A stretch of DNA of 18,634 bases from Candidatus Neomicrothrix sp. UBA2974 (GTDB lineage: Bacteria > Actinomycetota > Acidimicrobiia > Acidimicrobiales > MedAcidi-G1): positions 1 through 18,634 of the forward strand of contig DEAU01000044.1 in the NCBI GenBank assembly GCA_002348705.1. The letters run 5' to 3'. The notes under the pieces were generated by a model. The model had not been told where the DNA came from. It saw only the letters and a list, made by a program, of their open reading frames with translations, and made no database searches. This document shows, piece by piece, positions 13,866-18,634 of this stretch (its first letter is position 1; every line of letters begins with the position of its first letter). The translations under genes were made by a program, and so were the position numbers.

Positions 13866-15772
13866 CAACCAGCCTCCTCGGCTTCGGTGTTTCCAGTAGC
13901 AGAAAGCTCGGTCAAAACCTCTGAGACCGCGTATTCCACCTCGCCGGCCGTGAATGGTTGTCCCTTGACCTTCGACAGCAGTTGGGCATCCACCAGGTAT
14001 TCGGCACGCAATACCTTCACCAGTTGCCCAAGGTTTAACTCAGGCACAACAACTCGACGATAGGAGTGAAGCAGATCACCCAGATTCGCCGGTAAAGGGT
14101 TGAGATGGGTCAAATGGACATGATCAACCCGTCCCCCGGAAGCCCGAACTCTCCGACAGGCACCGGCTATGGCCCCCCAAGTCGAACCCCAGCCAACGAT
14201 CAACAGATCTGCATCACCGCCAGAATCGGGCTCCAATACCGCATCGGGCACTGGAATGGAAGCGATGCGATCATTACGGAGGTGGACCATCCGCTCATGG
14301 TTCTCGGGTTCGTAACTGACGTTGCCCGAACCGTCCTCCTTTTCGATGCCACCAATCCGGTGCATCAGATCCGGCGTGCCCGGCAGAGCTATAGGGCGCT
14401 TTAGGTTCTCATCGCGGAGGTACGGCCAGAAAACCTCGTTTCCATCTTCATCCAACATGTTGAAGGTGGTGGCGTACTCGACCTCGATGCTGGGAAGGTC
14501 GGAGACATCCGGCAGGCGCCAAGGCTCAGACCCATTGGCCAGATAGCCATCTGAAAGCAGCATCACCGGCGTCTGGTGTTCAAGAGCGATCCTCGCCGCC
14601 TCAATAGCAACGTCAAAGCAATCTGACGGCGTCTTCGGAGCGACCACCGGCATCGGTGCCTCACCGTGGCGACCGTAAAGGGCCATGAGAAGGTCAGCCG
14701 CCTCGGTCTTAGTTGGCAGGCCGGTCGACGGCCCACCGCGCTGAATGTCTACGACGATAAGCGGTAACTCAAGGCTCACCGCTAGTCCCATGGACTCTCC
14801 CTTGAGGGCCACGCCAGGACCACTGGTGGTAGTAACCCCTAGCGATCCACCGTAGGAAGCACCGATCGCCGCACCAATCGCCGCAATCTCGTCCTCCGCC
14901 TGAAAGGTTGTCACGCCGAAGGCCTTGTGCTTAGAGAGTTCGTGGAGAACATCTGACGCCGGTGTGATGGGATAAGAGCCCAGATACAGCGGCAGCCCGC
15001 TTAGCTGAGACGCAGCTACTAGACCCCAGGACAAGGCCGTGTTGCCGTTGATGTTCGTATAGGTGCCCTTCTCCAGCGGTGCAGCGTTAACAATGACCCG
15101 CTGGGCACCAAGTTCGGCGGTTTCTCCGTACGCGTGTCCAGCATTGAAGGCAGCCTTGTTGGCGGCGATCACCTTCTCCTTGCCGGCGAACTTGGCGTTG
15201 ATCCAGTCAAGTGTCGGCTCGACGGGGCGGCTATACATCCACGACAGTAGGCCCAGTGCAAAGAAGTTCTTCGAGCGGTCGGCGTCTCTGGGCTTCACAC
15301 CAAGTTCTGCGCAGGCATCCTTGGTAAGCGATGTCATCGGGACCTCTATGAGTCGGTATCCGGCCAAGTCCTCTCCAGCAAGCGGGTCTCGGTCGTAGCC
15401 GGCTTTCGCGAGGTTGCGATCCTCGAAGGTGTCCTTGTTGACAATCAGAGTGCCACCCTGCACCAAGGTATGGAGGTCCGACTTAAGTGCCGCCGGATTC
15501 ATGGCCACCAGAACGTCTGGGGCATCACCGGGCGTAGTGATGTCGTGGTCAGAGATGTGAACCTGAAAGGCCGAGACGCCGGCCAAAGTCCCGGCAGGAG
15601 CGCGTATCTCCGCCGGGTACTCGGGAAGCGTGGCCAGATCATTGCCAAACATGGCACTGGCGCTAGTAAAGCGGTCTCCGGTTAACTGCATCCCGTCTCC
15701 GCTGTCCCCGGCAAACCGGATGATTACCTGGTCAAGAGCGGGAGCCAGAGGGGCCTCCGCGATATCCGTCAC
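13865..15772 (-). CDS. korA: 2-oxoacid:ferredoxin oxidoreductase, fused gamma-alpha subunit
   Basis: The 635-residue protein is a fusion of two domains that are separate subunits in some enzymes. Residues about 15-215 form the gamma domain with RFAGDSGDGMQLTGDRF, and the alpha domain begins around 245 with YPITPASD (267-274), EDEIAAIGAAIGASYGG and TTTSGPG. The C-terminal part carries the transketolase-like domain with LLIVGWGSTWGA. With KorB it forms the alpha2beta2 2-oxoglutarate:ferredoxin oxidoreductase, a CoA-dependent alternative to the oxoglutarate dehydrogenase complex. A clear GGAGG lies 7 bases before the GTG start. A 177-base gap separates it from the upstream crotonase gene; a promoter could lie there (for example TATTCT at 15849-15854, minus strand), but the evidence is weak. 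Confidence 0.94.
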   Translation of the reverse strand: MTDIAEAPLAPALDQVIIRFAGDSGDGMQLTGDRFTSASAMFGNDLATLPEYPAEIRAPAGTLAGVSAFQVHISDHDITTPGDAPDVLVAMNPAALKSDLHTLVQGGTLIVNKDTFEDRNLAKAGYDRDPLAGEDLAGYRLIEVPMTSLTKDACAELGVKPRDADRSKNFFALGLLSWMYSRPVEPTLDWINAKFAGKEKVIAANKAAFNAGHAYGETAELGAQRVIVNAAPLEKGTYTNINGNTALSWGLVAASQLSGLPLYLGSYPITPASDVLHELSKHKAFGVTTFQAEDEIAAIGAAIGASYGGSLGVTTTSGPGVALKGESMGLAVSLELPLIVVDIQRGGPSTGLPTKTEAADLLMALYGRHGEAPMPVVAPKTPSDCFDVAIEAARIALEHQTPVMLLSDGYLANGSEPWRLPDVSDLPSIEVEYATTFNMLDEDGNEVFWPYLRDENLKRPIALPGTPDLMHRIGGIEKEDGSGNVSYEPENHERMVHLRNDRIASIPVPDAVLEPDSGGDADLLIVGWGSTWGAIAGACRRVRASGGRVDHVHLTHLNPLPANLGDLLHSYRRVVVPELNLGQLVKVLRAEYLVDAQLLSKVKGQPFTAGEVEYAVSEVLTELSATGNTEAEEAG

Positions 15773-15949
15773 GTCGCTACCTCCACCCGGCGCAGTTATT
15801 TCTGTTCGCTCGCGCTTGTCCCGCCGAAGACATCTGGGACATGCGGTGAGAATAACCGCGTGCTCTGACGCACATCATGATGGGACGGCGGAGTAGCGAG
15901 TGGAATGGGTCACACGTTCGACCAGACATAAGGAACCGACCGAAAGCAC

Positions 15950-16834
15950 TCAAGGCTCTGATGGCCCGCCCGCAGGAGGCAAATTGCCAGCAGTCCGGTA
16001 ATCCCCGAAAGGTTCATCCCGGCGCTGCAGCGCAGCTTTAAGGCCAGTCTGTTTTACACCTTCGAGAAAATTTGCCATTGCGTCGGTGTGCACAGCCAGT
16101 GCGCACAACTCGGTTCCAGCGCGAATGCCAGATCGAATCCCCATGTACTCCATCTGCCGATGAACTGCTCGCTTATTGAGTTGCACCACGTCCGGCGGCA
16201 TGGCCGCTATGCGAGTAGCCACGGCAAGTACCTCATCTTCAAGGTCCTCGACGGGAAAGGCAGCGTTGGCCCATCCCCACTCCACCGCCTCAGTTCCGCT
16301 GAGATGATCGCCTGTGACCATCATCTCCATGGCCTTACGCATCCCCAAGAACCATGTGTGGAAGTGCATATCGGGTACACCAAACCGCACAGCCGGGTAG
16401 CCCATGCTGGCGTCGGTGGCCACGTAAACCAGATCGCATCCGGTAGCCAGCTCGCTACCCCCCGCCAAGCACCAGCCGTGAACCTGAGCAATAACTGGCT
16501 TGGCCAGATCCCAGATCCCCATCCAACCGTCAGTGACATGCCTAGGCCATTGACCGTCGCCAGGCGCCGTCGGATAGGGCAGGGCATGGCCCTCGTTCCC
16601 ACCCCCGAGGTCGTAGCCGGCCGAGAAACAGGTACCTGCCCCTCGCAACACGGTCACCCGAACCGATTCGTCGATGTCGGCAGCTGTCAGAGCATCAAGA
16701 ATTGCTCCACGGAGAGGATGGTTGAGGGCGTTCCGTTTTTGGGGCCGATTCATAGTTAGCCGACGGACTCCCTCGACCGGGTCGTCTACCAGGAGAAGGT
16801 CTTCGGTCGGAGGTTCGGCACTCACGTCGATCAT
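15950..16834 (-). CDS. Enoyl-CoA hydratase/isomerase (crotonase) family protein
   Basis: The 294-residue protein has the crotonase fold with the oxyanion-hole segments CFSAGYDL (about 69-76) and WCLAGGSELATGCDL (121-135). Of the two catalytic glutamates of classical enoyl-CoA hydratase, the first is present in GGSELA (Glu129). The second is replaced by alanine in GYPAVRFG (Ala148). Water addition as in rat hydratase is therefore doubtful, and an isomerase, hydrolase or other thioester reaction is possible. The start at 16834 is preferred over ATG 16840 because the Shine-Dalgarno sequence GAGAGG directly abuts the earlier ATG and is properly spaced, 6 bases away, for the later one. It is encoded upstream of korA on the same strand. 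Confidence 0.85.
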   Translation of the reverse strand: MIDVSAEPPTEDLLLVDDPVEGVRRLTMNRPQKRNALNHPLRGAILDALTAADIDESVRVTVLRGAGTCFSAGYDLGGGNEGHALPYPTAPGDGQWPRHVTDGWMGIWDLAKPVIAQVHGWCLAGGSELATGCDLVYVATDASMGYPAVRFGVPDMHFHTWFLGMRKAMEMMVTGDHLSGTEAVEWGWANAAFPVEDLEDEVLAVATRIAAMPPDVVQLNKRAVHRQMEYMGIRSGIRAGTELCALAVHTDAMANFLEGVKQTGLKAALQRRDEPFGDYRTAGNLPPAGGPSEP

Positions 16835-16870
16835 TCCCATCCTCTCGCCGATTCTTCACCGGAATAACCC

Positions 16871-16884
16871 ACCCTAGGTGTCAA
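16871..16884 (-). promoter_or_regulatory. Possible promoter of the crotonase gene
   Basis: On the minus strand TTGACA (16884-16879) is followed after two bases by TAGGGT (16876-16871). The first looks like a -35 hexamer but no -10 sits 17 bases further. The second matches the -10 hexamer used at two proposed leaderless starts, and would give a leader of about 30 bases that contains the Shine-Dalgarno sequence. The gap 16841-16944 also holds GCTCAG...CTGAGC arms after the TPR gene. Confidence 0.3.
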
Positions 16885-16944
16885 CTCCCTAACTACTCAG
16901 CTCAGGATCAGACCTCATCGTCGATTTCCATGCTGAGCTTGGGG

Positions 16945-18141
16945 TCAGGAAAGGCTCCGAACGCGCGCTACAACGTCGGCGAAACCCGGGTCGTTGTTCC
17001 TCACCCAGGCGAAAAGCTCCCGCGCGCGCGGCAAAGCCCCCGACCGCTCGTAGAGATCAGCTAAGGCATACGCCCGCCGCAGATGATGGTCGCGAGCTCT
17101 CGATGGGACTCTCCAGCCCTTTTCCAGCAATGTCACCGCCTCGGCGAGGCGGCCTTGGTCGGCGAGCGCACCGGCAGCTACAAGACGGCCCTCCGTAACC
17201 AAAGGTCCGCTGGGTGAAGCGTCTCGCAGTTCGATCCAGAGGGCATCCACGTCGGCCCATCGACCCTGTGCCCGATGGCTGTCAGCAAGAACTGGATGCT
17301 GTTCGGTACTGCCAGTCAAGTTGCGGAACATTTCAAGGCGCTTGACCGCTGCCCGCCAATGACCCATCCGGTAATTGACGAGACCAAGGAGTTCAACCAC
17401 TTCGGGAACCCTAGGCACTCGCTGGTCCAGCTGGTTCAAGATCCGTCGGGCATCGTGAAAGCGCTCCTCAACGAAGGCCCTGGCTGCCTCGTTCAGTCGA
17501 CCAGAGGCCCGACCGCCAGCCCGATCCCCCAAGGCAGTGCGAAATTGCGTGTCGGCCTCCGGAAGGCGTCGCGGAACCTGAGGAAGGGGCTCTCGCTCCA
17601 TGGCACGTCGGCCCGAGCGTCCTGAGCCCGTTTGGCCTCCCCTTGCCACCGCTTCAGCAGCCTCCCTCCTGAGGCGATCGTCCTCTTCAAAATCGGATCG
17701 ACGAGGACGAGTGGTCCGTTCGGCAGTCCGTTCATCACGGCCTGGTCGGTCTTCACGTTCCTCTCGCTTCAACTTCCCTGCGCCACGACGGGCAACACCA
17801 CCCCACGAACCCGGTCCCGCAGTCTCCGGTCCTCGTCTTCGACGGTCGGTATTACCTTCGTCGCGCCGTCCACCGCGCTGGCCTCCCGAGCTACGAGATG
17901 GATCTCCTTGCGATCCTCTCCTGCTGTTACTGCGGCCAGCGGCCGCCGTGGAACGCCGACCCTGTCCGGAACCACCGCGTTGTCCCGTGACGCTCTTCCC
18001 AGCACCACTGCGTGCGCCCATGCTGGCCTTTTTCGATTTGCTCCGGCCTCCACTTGACCGATTGGGAGCGCCTCTAGCTCTGCCACCAGGTCGCCCTCCG
18101 TCTAGACGCTGAGCTCGCTTGTCCTCGCCCTTAGGAGACAT
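16945..18141 (-). CDS. TPR protein with long basic Arg/Gly/Ser-rich N-terminus
   Basis: The 398-residue protein has two parts. Residues 1 to about 180 are low in complexity, rich in Arg, Gly and Ser with many RGG-like and RS-like steps, and likely disordered and able to bind nucleic acid. Residues about 205-398 are helical tetratricopeptide repeats, for example AARAFVEERFHDARRILNQL, YRMGHWRAAVKRLEMF and ADQGRLAEAVTLLEKG. The repeat part resembles the actinobacterial TPR protein encoded upstream of the HAD gene and tlyA (Rv1691 family); its role is not known. The ATG at 18141 is preferred to a start at 18195 because TAGGGT lies 7 bases before it. At the 3' end, a different frame continues with a protein-like sequence for 17 codons beyond a point near 16962, so the C-terminus may be altered by a frameshift. 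Confidence 0.8.
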   Translation of the reverse strand: MSPKGEDKRAQRLDGGRPGGRARGAPNRSSGGRSKSKKASMGARSGAGKSVTGQRGGSGQGRRSTAAAGRSNSRRGSQGDPSRSSGGQRGGRRDEGNTDRRRRGPETAGPGSWGGVARRGAGKLKREEREDRPGRDERTAERTTRPRRSDFEEDDRLRREAAEAVARGGQTGSGRSGRRAMEREPLPQVPRRLPEADTQFRTALGDRAGGRASGRLNEAARAFVEERFHDARRILNQLDQRVPRVPEVVELLGLVNYRMGHWRAAVKRLEMFRNLTGSTEQHPVLADSHRAQGRWADVDALWIELRDASPSGPLVTEGRLVAAGALADQGRLAEAVTLLEKGWRVPSRARDHHLRRAYALADLYERSGALPRARELFAWVRNNDPGFADVVARVRSLS

Positions 18142-18148
18142 GGCGTGG

Positions 18149-18154
18149 ACCCTA
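18149..18154 (-). promoter_or_regulatory. Candidate -10 element for the leaderless TPR gene
   Basis: TAGGGT on the minus strand ends 7 bases before the ATG at 18141, with no ribosome binding sequence between. The identical hexamer and spacing occur at scpA. As the rRNA operon ends at the hairpin at 18255-18278, the TPR gene needs its own promoter, which this element supplies. Confidence 0.45.
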
Positions 18155-18254
18155 CCGGTCTGCCCTGAAACGACTCTCCTGGGGATTGGCCGCATGACTA
18201 ACCGATGGCGAGACAGTCATCCCCAACTGAAACTGGTTTACGCAAAACGCGCTC

Positions 18255-18278
18255 GGGCGGGGCCAAAAGGCCCCGCCC
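18255..18278 (-). terminator. Hairpin terminator of the rRNA operon
   Basis: A perfect 10-base-pair GC-rich stem (GGGCGGGGCC / GGCCCCGCCC) with an AAAA loop (TTTT on the transcribed strand) begins 13 bases beyond the 5S rRNA 3' end. The downstream minus-strand sequence has only a short T-run (GCGTTTTGCG) about 10 bases later, so it is a strong stem without the classic adjacent U-tract, as often seen in actinobacteria. Confidence 0.8.
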
Positions 18279-18290
18279 ACAGCGTTCGAA

Positions 18291-18408
18291 ATCCGGCGGC
18301 GTCCTACTCTCCCAGGGACACTCGTCCCAAGTACCATCGGCGCTGGCGGGCTTAACTGCCGTGTTCAGAATGGGAACGGGTGTGACCCCACCGCCATAGC
18401 CACCGAAA
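18291..18408 (-). rRNA. rrf: 5S ribosomal RNA
   Basis: The minus strand contains the conserved 5S core CCCATTCTGAACACGG and GCGCCGATGGTACTTGGG, then GGGAGAGTAGGACGCCGCC. The ends pair as helix I (TTCGGTGG with CCGCCGGA, including G-U pairs), giving a length of about 118 bases, normal for 5S. It lies about 113 bases downstream of the 23S 3' end. The exact ends are estimated from the pairing. Confidence 0.95.
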
Positions 18409-18521
18409 ACCGGTTGGATCCCAGCCGCTCTGCGGCCGGGACTCGATTCAGTTGTCAAGATCGGCCATCGGCCTCTCGAGCACTCCACAGCGAACACGAA
18501 CATCGACAACGATCGTCGATG
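18409..18521 (-). other. 23S-5S internal transcribed spacer
   Basis: This 113-base stretch contains no tRNA. It has two inverted repeats that could form processing stems: ATCGAC...GTCGAT next to the 23S 3' end (18503-18521), and CCGGCCGC/GCGGCTGG nearer the 5S. The second has a single G-U pair. Confidence 0.6.
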
Positions 18522-18634
18522 TGTAACCAAGCCCTCGGCCGATTAGTACCGGTCGGCTAAATGCGTTACCGCACGTACACCTCCGGCCTATCAACGTGGT
18601 GTTCTGCCACGGGCCTTACCCGGTTATCCCGGTG
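18522..18634 (-). rRNA. rrl: 23S ribosomal RNA, 3' end (partial)
   Basis: The minus strand ends with the conserved 23S 3' segment including GGTACTAATCGGCCGAG and CCGGGTAAGGCCCGTGGC. The gene continues beyond the window edge, so only the last 113 or so bases are seen. The end near 18522 is estimated by comparison with the known 23S terminus. Confidence 0.93.

Noticed and set aside
17600..18112. Plus-strand ORF of 170 codons opposite the TPR gene
   Set aside because: It is the antisense reading of the biased Arg/Gly/Ser-coding stretch, giving an artificial Arg/Pro/Ser-rich product.
18409..18521. tRNA in the rRNA spacer
   Set aside because: No cloverleaf, T-loop or acceptor stem pattern was seen in the 23S-5S spacer.

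Overview
The window is a core chromosomal segment from a high-G+C Gram-positive bacterium, most likely an actinobacterium and possibly of the Acidimicrobiia type. The lineage is inferred from gene content and order, since no 16S is present. On the minus strand, reading from high to low coordinates, the genes TPR protein - HAD phosphatase - tlyA - nadK - recN - pyrG - NUDIX ADP-ribose hydrolase - scpA - scpB - rluB follow the order known from Mycobacterium tuberculosis (Rv1691 to Rv1711). The block differs from that layout in two places. A 2-oxoacid:ferredoxin oxidoreductase pair (korA, korB) and a crotonase-family gene sit between the TPR gene and the HAD gene. An HD-domain gene, trpS (plus strand) and a small lipoprotein gene sit between the NUDIX gene and scpA.

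Layout by region. 1-255: upstream DNA with no recognised gene. 256-1470 (+): FAD-dependent amine/amino-acid oxidoreductase of the DAO family. 1486-1758 (-): small alpha/beta protein. 1755-2000 (-): probable remains of a pentapeptide-repeat gene, split over two frames. 2098-4333 (-): rluB, scpB and scpA, a tight operon for ribosome modification and chromosome condensation. 4398-4727 (-): small lipoprotein, divergent from trpS (4779-5768, +). 5799-8499 (-): pyrG, NUDIX and HD genes, all acting on nucleotides. 8567-12803 (-): HAD, tlyA, nadK and recN. 12819-16834 (-): crotonase, korA and korB. 16945-18141 (-): Arg/Gly/Ser-rich TPR protein. 18255-18634 (-): end of an rRNA operon, with the 23S 3' end, 5S rRNA and a strong hairpin terminator.

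The two rRNA pieces are read toward lower coordinates and end at the hairpin, so the protein genes below it need their own promoters. The sequence suggests two modes of start. Genes inside operons have clear Shine-Dalgarno sequences (rluB, korA, korB, tlyA) or overlap the previous stop codon (nadK, HD protein). Genes that appear to open transcription units (trpS, scpA, the lipoprotein, the TPR gene, probably pyrG and the FAD gene) lack a Shine-Dalgarno sequence. Instead they carry a -10-like hexamer 7-8 nt before the start codon, as expected for leaderless mRNAs.

I do not see a new defence, mobile or secondary-metabolism system here. The points that deserve attention are the leaderless start signature, the frame-split pentapeptide remnant, a possible frameshift at the C-terminus of the TPR protein, a missing catalytic glutamate in the crotonase, and inverted repeats in the gaps before recN and pyrG.
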